Shown one piece after another: positions 1 through 8,899 of a stretch of DNA of 52,815 nt. The position numbers and the translations under genes were made by a program. The notes under the pieces are model-generated. The model ran no database searches, had not been told where the DNA came from, and saw nothing but the letters and a program-made list of their open reading frames with translations. The stretch comes from Acidobacteriaceae bacterium (GTDB taxonomy: Bacteria > Acidobacteriota > Terriglobia > Terriglobales > Acidobacteriaceae), in NCBI GenBank assembly GCA_003138515.1, contig PLGG01000089.1, positions 1 to 52,815 of the forward strand, given 5' to 3'. Within the stretch, counting starts at the first letter, position 1, and each line of letters starts with the position of its first letter.

Positions 1-1
1 A

Positions 2-502
2 AGGACGGTGCGGATGCTGAACCCGATCGATGAGTTCACACGGGAGTGCCTGGCGATCCGTCCCCGGCGCAGGCTCAACAGCCGGAACGTGATCGAGGTT
101 CTGGCCGACGCCATGATCGAGCGCGGCATCCCCGAGCACATCCGCTCGGACAATGGCCCGGAGTTCGCGGCCCAGGACCTGCGCAAGCGGTAGGCAGCAA
201 CTGGGGCTAAAACGTTGTACATCGAACCCGGCTCTCCCTGGGAGAACGGCTACTGCGAAAGCTTCAACTCGAAGCTTCGCGATGAGTCCCTGAACGGAGA
301 GATCTTCTACTCGCTGAAGGAGGCGCAAGTTCCGGCTGAACGGTGGCGCGTCTACTACAACACCAGGAGGCCGCACTCATCGCTTGGCTACAAGCCGCCG
401 GCGCCGGCAGCATGGCAGGCCGAAACCAAAACGGGGTATGGAAAAGTGGAAAGCAAAGAACGCTTCCCACTTTCCCACACCCCCGACTGCGGCGGCGAGT
501 GA
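2..502 (+). pseudogene. IS3-family transposase OrfB, C-terminal part, interrupted by a stop
   Basis: This is the C-terminal half of the DDE integrase-type OrfB of an IS3-family element. The reading frame is already open at the window edge, so the 5' part lies outside. The first block (to about 190) has RECLAIR and the SDNGPEF motif holding the second catalytic Asp. The second block (from about 215) has EPGSPWENGYCESFNSKLRDE, with the catalytic Glu, and ends with the usual YNTRRPHSSLGYKPPAP. Both blocks are in the same frame, joined by AATGAKTLY, and the only break is a TAG at 191-193. Relatives usually read W-L here, so CGG-TAG probably derives from TGG-TTG by two substitutions. The copy should be inactive unless the stop is read through. 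Confidence 0.85.
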
Positions 503-537
503 TCTAACTCACTCTCCGCGCTACACTAACAAGCTCG

Positions 538-562
538 CTGGTACAAAAGACCGGGCAGGCCA
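538..562. repeat. Probable right terminal inverted repeat of the IS3-type element
   Basis: CTGGTACAAAAGACCGGGCAGG followed by CCA resembles the ends I recall for IS3-group elements (reverse complement TGGCCTGCCCGGTCTTTTGTAC). It lies 35 bases after the transposase stop, where a right end is expected. The left end is outside the window, so the pair cannot be compared. Confidence 0.45.
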
Positions 563-718
563 CAACCCGCTGGTCCCGAAACAGATGCCAGCGCTTGTTC
601 AGGCTCGTTAAAATTGGTTGAGAATAAGTAAGTGTTTTTGATGGAAAGGCTTTCCGCTTTGAGCACAATCGCTATTGATCTTTGTGGGTTTTGGATGCAT
701 TAGCAGCTGCAGAATGGA

Positions 719-1030
719 CTACATTTTCGGGACCTGCAAAAATTGCCGGGACCCTTTACGATTCCAGTTTCTCTCGCTCCCAATGGCGCAGATTTCGCCG
801 GACAGACCACTCAAGGCTCTCCGCACATTCGGCTCCACGATTTCGGTTTCTGCCTCCTGTGCAGAATCGCGCGCCGTCAGCAGCCGTTTCTCCCTCTGTT
901 GCTTTTTGAGCGCCCCAGCTGGGTCGGTGCCCACGTTCGTGTATTTAGGCTTAACTCCCTGGTAAGTCCGGAGGCAGTAGTTACCTTCTGTATAAATTCG
1001 TTCCGAGCCGTTCACCAATGAGGAATAGCG
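719..1030 (-). pseudogene. Possible tyrosine recombinase (integrase) N-terminal fragment
   Basis: The minus-strand frame is open from just after a stop (1031-1033) to 719, about 100 codons. The first 50 residues read RYSSLVNGSERIYTEGNYCL, then RTYQGVKPKYTNVGTDPAGA, then a charged LKKQQREKRLLTAR helix. This resembles the N-terminal arm-type DNA-binding region of acidobacterial phage-type integrases, which have a short beta-hairpin with 'G.YYLR...G......VG.D...AL' and then a helix. The catalytic domain is absent and the last 40 residues have no family character, so it would be a truncated relic. Its place beside an IS fragment supports a scrambled mobile-DNA patch. It could also be a chance ORF. 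Confidence 0.35.
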
Positions 1031-1087
1031 TCAGCGTCAGCGGCCAAGTTTCCGACCGATCCTTCTTTGCCTTCGACATGGAAGGGG

Positions 1088-1744
1088 CTAGAACGGAAGC
1101 ATCGGACGGAGATCGGCAGAAAAGTGCACTTGGCATCCCGTCCGATGTTCCACTGCATCTTTCGTCACGCCTTTAGCGATCTCCTGCATGACAAGTCCTT
1201 CAGCGGACAGGTGGAACCAGCCCAGTTCGGTAACGATGTCATGAACGACACGTTTCCCTGTAAGCGGCAACGAGCACTCTTCGACGATCTTCGGGGCTCC
1301 GTCCTTTGCATTGTGCTCCATCGCGACAATGACATGGGCGGCACTGGCTACGAGATCCATCGCCCCTCCCATGCCTTTCACCATTTTCCCGGGGATAGTC
1401 CAATTCGCAAGGTCGCCGCGGCAGGAGACCTGCATCGCTCCCAATATGCTCATGTTCATATGGCCGCCGCGGATCATGGCAAACGCCTGATCACTTGCGA
1501 AGAAACTGGAACCGGGAAGGACCGTCACCGGTTGTTTGCCGGCATTGATTAAATCGGGATCTTCCTGTTCTGGAGTGGGCGGGGGGCCAATCCCCAACAG
1601 GCCATTCTCAGATTGGAAGATGACTTCGATTCCTGCCGGCACACATGCTGCGATCATGGTAGGCAGGCCGATACCAAGGTTGACATAGAAGCCGTCCTTC
1701 AGTTCCCGGGCAATCCGCGTTGCGATAAGCTCTTTACCGTTCAT
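1088..1744 (-). CDS. scoB: 3-oxoacid CoA-transferase, subunit B
   Basis: Beta subunit of a family I CoA-transferase, which with subunit A moves CoA from succinyl-CoA or another acyl-CoA to acetoacetate or a related 3-oxoacid in the cytoplasm. The 218-residue protein has normal length. It shows GIGLPT near residue 25 and the SENG(L/I)LG motif, whose Glu46 forms the glutamyl-CoA thioester intermediate. The ATG has a strong Shine-Dalgarno (GGGGAGGGG, about 8 bases upstream). It is the last gene of a minus-strand run thiolase-scoA-SDR-scoB and lies 62 bases after the SDR. An SDR sitting between the two transferase subunits is unusual. The exact acyl acceptor cannot be told from sequence. Confidence 0.93.
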   Translation of the reverse strand: MNGKELIATRIARELKDGFYVNLGIGLPTMIAACVPAGIEVIFQSENGLLGIGPPPTPEQEDPDLINAGKQPVTVLPGSSFFASDQAFAMIRGGHMNMSILGAMQVSCRGDLANWTIPGKMVKGMGGAMDLVASAAHVIVAMEHNAKDGAPKIVEECSLPLTGKRVVHDIVTELGWFHLSAEGLVMQEIAKGVTKDAVEHRTGCQVHFSADLRPMLPF

Positions 1745-1789
1745 CTTGATACCCCTCCCCGATCATCCGTTCGGGACAGAACCATAAGC

Positions 1790-1805
1790 GCGACAGGGCT
1801 GTCGC
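1790..1805. promoter_or_regulatory. Tight hairpin between SDR and scoB
   Basis: GCGACAG-GG-CTGTCGC is a perfect 7-bp inverted repeat directly after the SDR stop codon on the minus strand. No T-run follows. It could trim or pause the operon transcript ahead of scoB, or have no role. Confidence 0.3.
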
Positions 1806-1806
1806 A

Positions 1807-2661
1807 TCAAAAATGATATCCACCGCTACAGATCAGCACTTCGCCGGTAACGTAGTCCGAAAGCGGAGAGCAGAAGAAGAGCACGGCGCCTGCGGCCTCC
1901 TCGGGGGTACCGATGCGTCCCAGCGGACAAGCGGCGGCGATGGAATCGAGCATTGAAGGCTGGACGCCGATCGGGATCTCCTTGCCGCCCACGTTGATTT
2001 TCCCTTCAGGCTTGAGCGGCTGTAGCATCCGCGTCTGAATGAGGCCAAAGCCAACCGCGTTCACGTTGATGTTGTACCGGCCCCATTCCCGGGCCAGAGT
2101 CTTTGTCAGGCCAATCACTCCGGCCTTACCCGCGGAATAACCAGCCTGGCCGGGATTGCCATCGGTCCCGGAAATGGATGTGATGTTCACGACTTTGCGC
2201 ATCACGCGTTCCCCCGCTGCAATCTCGCGTTTGGCGGTTTCACGAAGATAACCGGAGGCTGCGCGCAACAAACGGAACGGCGCGACGACATGAATATTCA
2301 ACATTGCCAGGAACTGCTCGTCGGAGGTTTTCTGGATTACGCTGTCCCAACTAAAACCGGCGCAATTTACGATGATGTCGATCGAATGGAACGCTCCGAG
2401 TGCGGCATCGACGATGAGCTGCGGAAAGGAAGCTTCCATCAGATCCCCTTGGATGGTTGCGACACTCTCGGGGTTGCCGACTGAGGCCTGCATCTCCTGC
2501 AACGCCTCGCGATCTAAATCGCACGCGAGTACCCTTGCACCCGCGGACACGAGCCGTTCGACGACGGCCCTGCCAATCCCTCTTGCGCCTCCCGTCACGA
2601 TGGCGGTTTTGCCGTTCAACGTGAATGGAGCTTCGGGCGATATTGCTCTCTCCTCGGTCAT
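1807..2661 (-). CDS. SDR-family NAD(P)-dependent oxidoreductase
   Basis: Classical short-chain dehydrogenase/reductase, 284 residues including a roughly 15-residue N-terminal extension. TGGARGIG (23-30) is the nucleotide-binding glycine motif and D48 at the end of beta-2 (ACDLD) suggests NAD(H). NCAG lies at 99-102 and the catalytic Ser-Tyr-Lys set is around S162/S164, Y175 and K179 (YSAGK). The ATG overlaps the scoA stop by four bases (ATGA), so translation is probably coupled to scoA. Lying inside a CoA-transferase pair, it most likely oxidises a 3-hydroxy acid or 3-hydroxyacyl-CoA to the 3-oxo form used by the transferase. That substrate is inferred from context only. Confidence 0.88.
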   Translation of the reverse strand: MTEERAISPEAPFTLNGKTAIVTGGARGIGRAVVERLVSAGARVLACDLDREALQEMQASVGNPESVATIQGDLMEASFPQLIVDAALGAFHSIDIIVNCAGFSWDSVIQKTSDEQFLAMLNIHVVAPFRLLRAASGYLRETAKREIAAGERVMRKVVNITSISGTDGNPGQAGYSAGKAGVIGLTKTLAREWGRYNINVNAVGFGLIQTRMLQPLKPEGKINVGGKEIPIGVQPSMLDSIAAACPLGRIGTPEEAAGAVLFFCSPLSDYVTGEVLICSGGYHF

Positions 2662-3362
2662 GGCTGCGCATGCTCCTTAATAAAGCGCCACTCGACGGGC
2701 TTCTTGAACTCTGGCCCCACGACGACCCTATCTACATAGATACCCGGAGTCATAATTCCATCCGGGTCCAACTCCCCTGGTTCAACAAGTTCTTCGACCT
2801 CGACAATCGTCAGTTCCGCGGCTGTGGCCATTGCCGGATTAAAATTGCGGGCTGTTTCCCGGTAGACAAGATTGCCGTGACGGTCTGCTTTCCAGGCCTT
2901 GATCAGCGAGACGTCAGCGTGCAAAGCGTGCTCCATCAGGTAGGATTTGCCATTAAACTCCCGCATTTCCTTGCCTTCGTCGACCACCGTGCCGACTCCG
3001 GCAGGAACGTAGAAAGCCGGAATGCCAGCGCCGCCGGCGCGAATCCGTTCGGCGAGTGTGCCTTGCGGAATCAGAGTAAGGTGCAGTTCGCCGGCGATGA
3101 CCAGTTTCTCCAGTAAGCGGTTTTCGCCCACATAGCTGCCGATGTGAGATGCAATCATTCCAGCCTCAAGCATCAGGCCCATCCCGAATCCGTCGACACC
3201 CATGTTATTGCTGATCGTGTGCAGCCCTTTTACTCCCTTGCGAATTAGAGCCGCAATCAAATTTTCGGGGATTCCACACAATCCGAAGCCGCCAAGCATG
3301 ACGGTCATGCCATCCCGCAGATCTGCCACCGCGGCATCCGGAGATTCGATCACCTTATTCAC
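2658..3362 (-). CDS. scoA: 3-oxoacid CoA-transferase, subunit A
   Basis: Alpha subunit of the family I CoA-transferase, 234 residues, typical length. The N-terminal GGFGLCGIPENLI motif and the later SYVGENRLLEKL region are family hallmarks of the CoA-binding subunit. It starts with GTG, with GAGAGG about 8 bases upstream. It lies 37 bases after the thiolase and overlaps the SDR by four bases. With ScoB it would convert acetoacetate, including that produced by the BKACE enzyme across the divergent promoter, into acetoacetyl-CoA for the thiolase. Confidence 0.93.
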   Translation of the reverse strand: MNKVIESPDAAVADLRDGMTVMLGGFGLCGIPENLIAALIRKGVKGLHTISNNMGVDGFGMGLMLEAGMIASHIGSYVGENRLLEKLVIAGELHLTLIPQGTLAERIRAGGAGIPAFYVPAGVGTVVDEGKEMREFNGKSYLMEHALHADVSLIKAWKADRHGNLVYRETARNFNPAMATAAELTIVEVEELVEPGELDPDGIMTPGIYVDRVVVGPEFKKPVEWRFIKEHAQP

Positions 3363-3399
3363 GTTCTTGCCCTCTCCCGGGTCACACTCACTACACTTG

Positions 3400-4572
3400 T
3401 TATTCAGCCGAGATCACGATTGCGATTCCCATCCCCCCGCCAATACAAAGGCTGGCGACACCATATCGCTTCTCAAGTCTCCTCAGGGAGTGAACCAGCG
3501 TTACGAGCACGCGAGCGCCTGAAGCGCCTATGGGATGTCCGAGGGCGATGGCTCCTCCGCTGACGTTGACCCTGGCCGGGTCAAGACTGAGCTTGCGGAC
3601 CACAGCGATCGATTGTGCAGCGAACGCTTCATTCAATTCGAAGAGATCGATTTGTTCCAGGGTCAGGCCCGCCTTCTTTAAAGCGATCGGCACCGCCGCC
3701 GCCGGACCTAATCCCATGACCGCGGGTTCAACGCCCGCCAGACCATAGGAGAGGATGCGCGCCAGCACAGGTAGTCCATGACTCTTGGCGTACTCCCCGG
3801 TGGTCACCGCCAGCATCGCCGCGCCATCGTTAAGGCCGCTGGAGTTTCCTGCTGTTACCGTGCCATTCGGTTTGAAGGCCGGTTTCAGCTTTGCCAGGAT
3901 TTCCAGCGTGGAATCCGGGCGGGGATGTTCATCCGTCGTGAACTCGACGATGCCTTTCTTGGTTTTAATGGGAACCGGAACAATTTCCGAACTGAAGACT
4001 CCATCCTTCAATGTCTTGGCTGCGCGTGTCTGGCTCTCGAATGCAAAAGCATCCTGCTCCTCGCGGGTGATTCCGCATTGCTCGGCAATATTCTCCGCTG
4101 TAACTCCCATCGCGTAGCCGAGAGTGGGATCGGTGAGGCCCTCGCTAAGGATGCTGTCGACCAGTTCGCCGGTGCCATATCGATATCCGGCGCGAGCCTG
4201 CGGCAGAAGATAGGGTGCACGCGACATGTTTTCAGTGCCGCCGGCGAGATAGATCTTGCCGTCTCCACATTGCAGCCCTTGTACGGCTGATACGACTGCC
4301 TGGAGACCACTGCCGCAAACACGATTGATGGTCTGCGCTGTGACCTGATCGGGAAGGCCGGATTTGAGAGCGATCTGGCGGGCCGCATTCATGCCGTTAC
4401 CCGCCTGCAAAACATTACCGACAATCACATCTGCGATATCTTCTGCGGGAAGTCCGGCCAAAATCGCCTTGGTTGCAACGACGCCCAAGTCAACCGCCGA
4501 ACTGTCTTTCAGAGTCCCCTGAAATCCCCCAATTGCCGTGCGCTTGGCCGCCGTGATAACGAACTCTGACAT
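3400..4572 (-). CDS. Acetyl-CoA C-acetyltransferase (thiolase)
   Basis: Thiolase of 390 residues, the usual length for degradative or biosynthetic tetrameric thiolases. The nucleophilic Cys86 sits in [11 protein letters not shown], the active-site His in [14 protein letters not shown], and the second Cys in SLCIGGGMG near the C terminus. I place the start at the ATG before [15 protein letters not shown]. The frame is open further upstream, but those 27 residues are not family-like. It is the first gene of the minus-strand operon and divergent from the AraC-type regulator. It probably splits acetoacetyl-CoA made by ScoAB into two acetyl-CoA. Confidence 0.93.
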   Translation of the reverse strand: MSEFVITAAKRTAIGGFQGTLKDSSAVDLGVVATKAILAGLPAEDIADVIVGNVLQAGNGMNAARQIALKSGLPDQVTAQTINRVCGSGLQAVVSAVQGLQCGDGKIYLAGGTENMSRAPYLLPQARAGYRYGTGELVDSILSEGLTDPTLGYAMGVTAENIAEQCGITREEQDAFAFESQTRAAKTLKDGVFSSEIVPVPIKTKKGIVEFTTDEHPRPDSTLEILAKLKPAFKPNGTVTAGNSSGLNDGAAMLAVTTGEYAKSHGLPVLARILSYGLAGVEPAVMGLGPAAAVPIALKKAGLTLEQIDLFELNEAFAAQSIAVVRKLSLDPARVNVSGGAIALGHPIGASGARVLVTLVHSLRRLEKRYGVASLCIGGGMGIAIVISAE

Positions 4573-4636
4573 ACGATTCCGATCTGAGCTGAAAAGGCCC
4601 CAAAAGAACCCACTTCCAAAAAGGAATGCTAATGAT

Positions 4637-4648
4637 GCACAATTGTGC
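4637..4648. promoter_or_regulatory. Perfect 12-bp palindrome in the thiolase/AraC divergent promoter region
   Basis: GCACAATTGTGC is its own reverse complement. It lies between the divergent thiolase (start 4572) and AraC-type regulator (start 4705), 65 and 57 bases from the two start codons. That is a natural place for an operator controlling both directions. AraC proteins more often bind direct repeats, so another dimeric regulator may be involved. Confidence 0.4.
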
Positions 4649-4704
4649 TGCACAGGTTTAATTCGGACATAAGAGTGTTCCTTTCGGACAGGATTTTGGT
4701 GGTC

Positions 4705-5727
4705 ATGGAATTACCTCTTTGGAACGAAAAACGGTACGCGCCTTACAAGGTAGCAGCCCTCGTTGAAGTTCTCGAGGAGCAGGGAATTGCGCCCGAAGCG
4801 AGCCTGTCAGGCACGGGCTTATTGCCGGAGAGTCTTGCGAATCCTGAGACTCTGACCTCGGTGCGCCAGTACATCACGGTCTGCCACAACGCACTCCAGC
4901 TATCGAAAACCGCCGAGACGCCTTTTCGTACAGGCAGCCGAATTCCGCTGTCTGCATATGGAATGTATGGATTCGCGCTGGTAAGCAGTCCCACGATTCG
5001 CGAGTATTTCCAGGTGGCAGTCAAATACCATCGTCTTGCGACACCGCTTCTTTCCGTGTCGTGGCGCGAGGAGGGTGACTACGCATCCTGGATTTTCCCG
5101 AACAATGGAGCGGTCACGCATCCCGACTCGTTGCTGCGTTTTCTCATGGAGCAGCAGTTGACGCAACTCGCCACGCATCTGAGAGACGTGCTCGACAGCG
5201 ACACCTATCTGCCAATTCGCGCCGAGCTCTCCTATTCCACCCCGGACCACACCCATCTTTACAAGCGCTATCTCCGCTGTCCGGCGCAGTTCGGTCAGCC
5301 GATGTCTCAACTCATCTACCCGAAATCGATTCTGTCTGCGAAGCCGCGCCTGGCGCACGGTCTTACATCGAAGATCCTGCGCGACACCTGCGATCGCATT
5401 CTCGGCGAGGTGAAGACATCGACCGGTGTCGCTGGCGAGGTCTACCACATCATCGCGTCTACGCCGGGGCATTCACCGAGCATGGAAGAAGTGGCCAGGC
5501 AGATCGCCACAACCGTGCGGACGCTCAATCGAAAGCTCCATGCCGAGGGTACCTCTTTTACTCAAATTCTCGACGATGTTCGCTGCAACCTCGCCAGCGA
5601 GTATCTCCGTTCCACGAAGCTGAGTATCGAGGACATTTCGGAGCTTGTGGGATTCAGCGAGGCAACGAACTTTCGTCATGCGTTCCGTAGATGGACCGGC
5701 AGCACTCCGGCGCGCTTCCGGCCTTGA
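4705..5727 (+). CDS. AraC-family transcriptional regulator with arabinose-binding-like N-terminal domain
   Basis: DNA-binding activator of 340 residues. The N-terminal 200 residues match the style of the PF12625 ligand domain found in OruR-type regulators. The C-terminal 85 residues form the two-helix-turn-helix AraC domain ([18 protein letters not shown], later [20 protein letters not shown], then the usual F-R-W-TG-TPARFR ending). A GTG 60 bases upstream is possible, but ATG 4705 has AGGA about 11 bases before it and begins nearer the domain. It stands between the divergent thiolase-sco operon and the BKACE operon, so it probably controls both in response to a pathway metabolite. Confidence 0.9.
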   Translation: MELPLWNEKRYAPYKVAALVEVLEEQGIAPEASLSGTGLLPESLANPETLTSVRQYITVCHNALQLSKTAETPFRTGSRIPLSAYGMYGFALVSSPTIREYFQVAVKYHRLATPLLSVSWREEGDYASWIFPNNGAVTHPDSLLRFLMEQQLTQLATHLRDVLDSDTYLPIRAELSYSTPDHTHLYKRYLRCPAQFGQPMSQLIYPKSILSAKPRLAHGLTSKILRDTCDRILGEVKTSTGVAGEVYHIIASTPGHSPSMEEVARQIATTVRTLNRKLHAEGTSFTQILDDVRCNLASEYLRSTKLSIEDISELVGFSEATNFRHAFRRWTGSTPARFRP

Positions 5728-5872
5728 GGGGAGATCTTCATTGGCCGGGCGCAACCGCCTCTCGCGGGTCCGAAAACGACACAAAAATGTCCGCTCGGAA
5801 CCTGTCGTATCTTGTCTTCCACTTCTTATCATCGTTCGATCATTGATCCTATTGGATCTACCGAGAGCGGAG

Positions 5873-6814
5873 ATGGCCAAAAACAATCGTAAAGTCATCA
5901 TTTCATGCGCTATTACCGGTTCTGTCCACACTCCAACCATGTCGGAGTATCTTCCCGTCACGCCATCCCAGATTGTTGAAAGTGCCGTTGAGGCGGGCGA
6001 GGCTGGGGCCGCGATTCTCCATATCCACGCCAGAAACGGCGAGGACGGAAGCCCCTCGGGAGATCCGGCGCGCTATCGGGAGATTTGTCCTGTTCTAGCA
6101 AAACGCACGAGCTCGATCATCAACATCACCACGGGCGGCAGTTCCGACATGACGATCGAGCAACGACTCACTTATCCCAGCCAAGCCAAACCCGAGATGT
6201 GTTCGCTGAACATGGGATCGATGAACTTCTCGATTCATCCCGTAGCCGAGCGGATCACCAACTGGCGCTATGACTGGGAGAAGCCGAAGATCGAGGGCAT
6301 GAAGAGCGGCGTCTTCAGGAATACCTTCGCTGACATTGAATACATTCTTGGCAATCTTGGAGAGAGCGGCACTCGATTCGAACTCGAGTGCTACGACGTC
6401 GGGCACCTCTATAACCTCGCGTACTTCGTCGATCGCGGCATCATCAAGGGGCCAATCTTCATTCAGGCTATTTTCGGAATTCTCGGAGGCCTCGGTCCGG
6501 ACCCTGAAAATCTCTTCGTCATGCGATCGACGGCGGACCGCTTGTTCGGACGAGATAACTATCACCTTTCGATATTGGGTGCGGGACGCCACCAGATGTC
6601 CCTTCTAACCATGGGAGCCATTATGGGCACAAATGTGCGAGTGGGGCTGGAAGACAATCTCTATCTCGGCCCTGGCGTCAAGGCGACGAGTAACGCCGAG
6701 CAAGTGAGGAAGATCCGCCGCATTCTTGAAGAACTCTCCTTTGAGATCGCCACGCCAGCGGAAGTCAGGGAGATGTTGCAACTGAAAGGCCCGGAGAATG
6801 TCCATTTCGTCTGA
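5873..6814 (+). CDS. Beta-keto acid cleavage enzyme (BKACE, DUF849 / Kce family)
   Basis: Metal-dependent condensing/cleaving TIM-barrel enzyme. Members take a beta-keto acid plus acetyl-CoA and give acetoacetate plus the CoA ester of the shortened acid; Kce does this with 3-keto-5-aminohexanoate and others with dehydrocarnitine. The 313-residue protein carries the metal-binding HxH (H50, H52 in AAILHIHARNGEDG) and the late GLEDN motif with the Glu/Asp pair. The start is the ATG preceded by GCGGAG; the longer upstream frame is not family-like. It begins 145 bases after the AraC regulator and heads the run BKACE-SDR-thiolase-MFS-esterase. Its product acetoacetate is the substrate of ScoAB encoded divergently, which ties the two operons together. 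The specific keto acid is unknown. Confidence 0.9.
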   Translation: MAKNNRKVIISCAITGSVHTPTMSEYLPVTPSQIVESAVEAGEAGAAILHIHARNGEDGSPSGDPARYREICPVLAKRTSSIINITTGGSSDMTIEQRLTYPSQAKPEMCSLNMGSMNFSIHPVAERITNWRYDWEKPKIEGMKSGVFRNTFADIEYILGNLGESGTRFELECYDVGHLYNLAYFVDRGIIKGPIFIQAIFGILGGLGPDPENLFVMRSTADRLFGRDNYHLSILGAGRHQMSLLTMGAIMGTNVRVGLEDNLYLGPGVKATSNAEQVRKIRRILEELSFEIATPAEVREMLQLKGPENVHFV

Positions 6815-6870
6815 TTGCAATGGGCGGCATAGCGTCATCGCAAACAAACTTAATGAGAGGTGAATCAAGA

Positions 6871-7653
6871 ATGACCTTCCAGGATCGACTTTATCCCCCA
6901 CAGGGACTGCGGGTTTTGGTGACTGCGGGCGCCTCCGGTATTGGAGCAGCAATTGCATCGGCATTTTCGGAAACGGGCGCAAAGATCCACGTCTGCGATA
7001 TCGATGATGCTGCCTTGGCCGCATTCCAGAAGCGCCTTCCTTCCTGTCAGGCGACCCACGCGGACGTGGCCGATGAAACGCAAGTCGCAGCGCTTTTCGA
7101 GACTCAGCGCGCCAAATTTGACGGCCTCGATGTCCTGATCAATTGTGCAGGAATCGAGGGCCCTACAGCCGGCGTGGATAAGATCACCGAACAGGAATGG
7201 AAGCGCACGATCGACGTCAACCTGAGCGGCCAGTACCGTTGTCTGCACCATGCTGTACCGATGCTTCGGGCGTCGAAGACCGCCAACATTGTATGCATTT
7301 CATCGATCGCCGGCCGTCTGGGCATTCCATGGCGCACGCCGTACGTGGCCACAAAGTGGGCCATCGTGGGAATCGCCAAATCGCTTGCCATCGAACTCGG
7401 CCCAGACAACATCAGGGTGAACGCGATTCTGCCAGGCATTGTCGAGGGAGCAAGGATCGATCGTGTAATCAGTGCTCGCGCCAAGCAGGAAGGCGTTGAA
7501 GAAATGGCGATGCGTGAGGATTACCTCAAGCATATTTCCTTGCACCGCATGGTGAACGCGGACGACGTAGCGCTCACGTGTCTTTTTCTGTGTTCGCCGG
7601 CGGGTAGAAATATCTCGGGGCAGGCGATCAGCGTGGATGGCAATTATTTCTAG
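6871..7653 (+). CDS. SDR-family NAD-dependent oxidoreductase
   Basis: Short-chain dehydrogenase of 260 residues. TAGASGIG (18-25) is the dinucleotide motif, with Ala replacing the usual first Gly. D43 after beta-2 (VCDID) favours NAD(H). NCAG is at 91-94, Ser144/145 in CISSIAG, and Tyr158/Lys162 in YVATK. The ending SGQAISVDGNYF is typical of SDRs. ATG 6871 has GAGAGGTGA upstream; the earlier in-frame ATG lacks this. It follows BKACE by 56 bases, so it is well placed to make the beta-keto acid substrate from the corresponding hydroxy acid. This is inference from gene order. Confidence 0.9.
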   Translation: MTFQDRLYPPQGLRVLVTAGASGIGAAIASAFSETGAKIHVCDIDDAALAAFQKRLPSCQATHADVADETQVAALFETQRAKFDGLDVLINCAGIEGPTAGVDKITEQEWKRTIDVNLSGQYRCLHHAVPMLRASKTANIVCISSIAGRLGIPWRTPYVATKWAIVGIAKSLAIELGPDNIRVNAILPGIVEGARIDRVISARAKQEGVEEMAMREDYLKHISLHRMVNADDVALTCLFLCSPAGRNISGQAISVDGNYF

Positions 7654-7707
7654 GTGGTGTGCAAAGCGAGGTCGAGTTGAAAAACGCGAGCTCTAAAGGT
7701 GCGTGAC

Positions 7708-8883
7708 GTGAGCCGCGATGCCGTGATTGTTTCCGTAGCGCGGACTCCTATCGGCCGCGCATACAGGGGTGCGTTCAACGCGACCCCTTCCCCAACCCTG
7801 GCCGCTCACGCCATTCGCGCCGCAGTCGCGCGTGCGCAGGTCGAGCCCGATGAGATCGAGGATTGCATTGTCGGTTCGGCACTGCCCCAGGGCATGCAGC
7901 ATACGATCGGAAGGACCGCTGCCTTGACGGCGGGCTTGCCGGTCTCGGTCGCCGGGCAGACCGTTGACCGGCAGTGTTCTTCGGGTTTAATGAGCATCTC
8001 CATGGCGTCGAAACAGGTCGTCATGGACCGAATGGATATCGTCGTGGCCGCTGGCATGGACTCCATCTCAATGGTGCAGACGGCCGAGCTCCGTCTCGGT
8101 TCCGACCCGGAGCTCCTCGCGCTTCATCGGGACATTTATATGCCGATGATCGACACCGCCGAGGTTGTCGCTCGCCGTTACGGCGTTTCGCGTGAGCGGC
8201 AGGATGAGTACGCGTTTCAGTCGCAGCACCGCACGGCCGAAGCCCAGGCCGCCGGCCGCTTCGATGCGGAAATCATTCCTGTAACGACGATCAAGTCGGT
8301 GACAGACAAGACCACCGGCGAGACCTCCATGCAAGAGGTGACGCTGATCCGCGACGAAGGCAACCGGCCTGACACGACCATGGAAGGCCTGGCCTCGCTC
8401 AAGCCGGTGCGGCAAGACGGATTTATTACCGCGGGCAACGCGAGCCAGCTATCCGATGGCGCCTCCGCCTGCGTGGTGATGGAAGCGAAGCTGGCCGCTG
8501 CGCGCGGCCTTGAGCCACTCGGCCGCTATTGTGGCATGGCCGTTGTTGGCACAGAGCCCGACGAGATGGGAATTGGACCGGTTTTCGCTGTCCCCAGGCT
8601 CCTGAAACGCTTTGATCTCAAAATGGAGGACATCGGGCTCTGGGAGCTGAACGAAGCCTTCGCGGTGCAAGTGGTCTATTGCCGCGACCAGCTCGGCATT
8701 CCCAATGATCGCTTCAACGTGGACGGCGGCGCCATCTCGATCGGCCATCCGTATGGCATGTCCGGTAACCGGCTGACAGCTCATGTGTTGATTGAAGGGC
8801 GCCGGCGGGGAGTTCGATACGCCGTTGTGACCATGTGCGTGGGCGGCGGCATGGGCGCGGCGGCCCTGTTTGAGGTTCTCTGA
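7708..8883 (+). CDS. Thiolase family protein (acetyl-/acyl-CoA acyltransferase)
   Basis: Second thiolase of the cluster, about 391 residues. The nucleophile is Cys90 in [12 protein letters not shown], the His is in [14 protein letters not shown], and the second Cys is in [16 protein letters not shown] 7708 ([18 protein letters not shown]) has AAAGG 9 bases upstream; GTG 7699 is an alternative three codons earlier. It differs clearly from the minus-strand thiolase, for example DRQCSSG against NRVCGSG. The two therefore probably act on different chain lengths, one on acetoacetyl-CoA and one on a longer 3-oxoacyl-CoA. It is followed after 16 bases by the transporter. Confidence 0.92.
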   Translation: MSRDAVIVSVARTPIGRAYRGAFNATPSPTLAAHAIRAAVARAQVEPDEIEDCIVGSALPQGMQHTIGRTAALTAGLPVSVAGQTVDRQCSSGLMSISMASKQVVMDRMDIVVAAGMDSISMVQTAELRLGSDPELLALHRDIYMPMIDTAEVVARRYGVSRERQDEYAFQSQHRTAEAQAAGRFDAEIIPVTTIKSVTDKTTGETSMQEVTLIRDEGNRPDTTMEGLASLKPVRQDGFITAGNASQLSDGASACVVMEAKLAAARGLEPLGRYCGMAVVGTEPDEMGIGPVFAVPRLLKRFDLKMEDIGLWELNEAFAVQVVYCRDQLGIPNDRFNVDGGAISIGHPYGMSGNRLTAHVLIEGRRRGVRYAVVTMCVGGGMGAAALFEVL

Positions 8884-8899
8884 AGTAGGGCAGGTGAGC

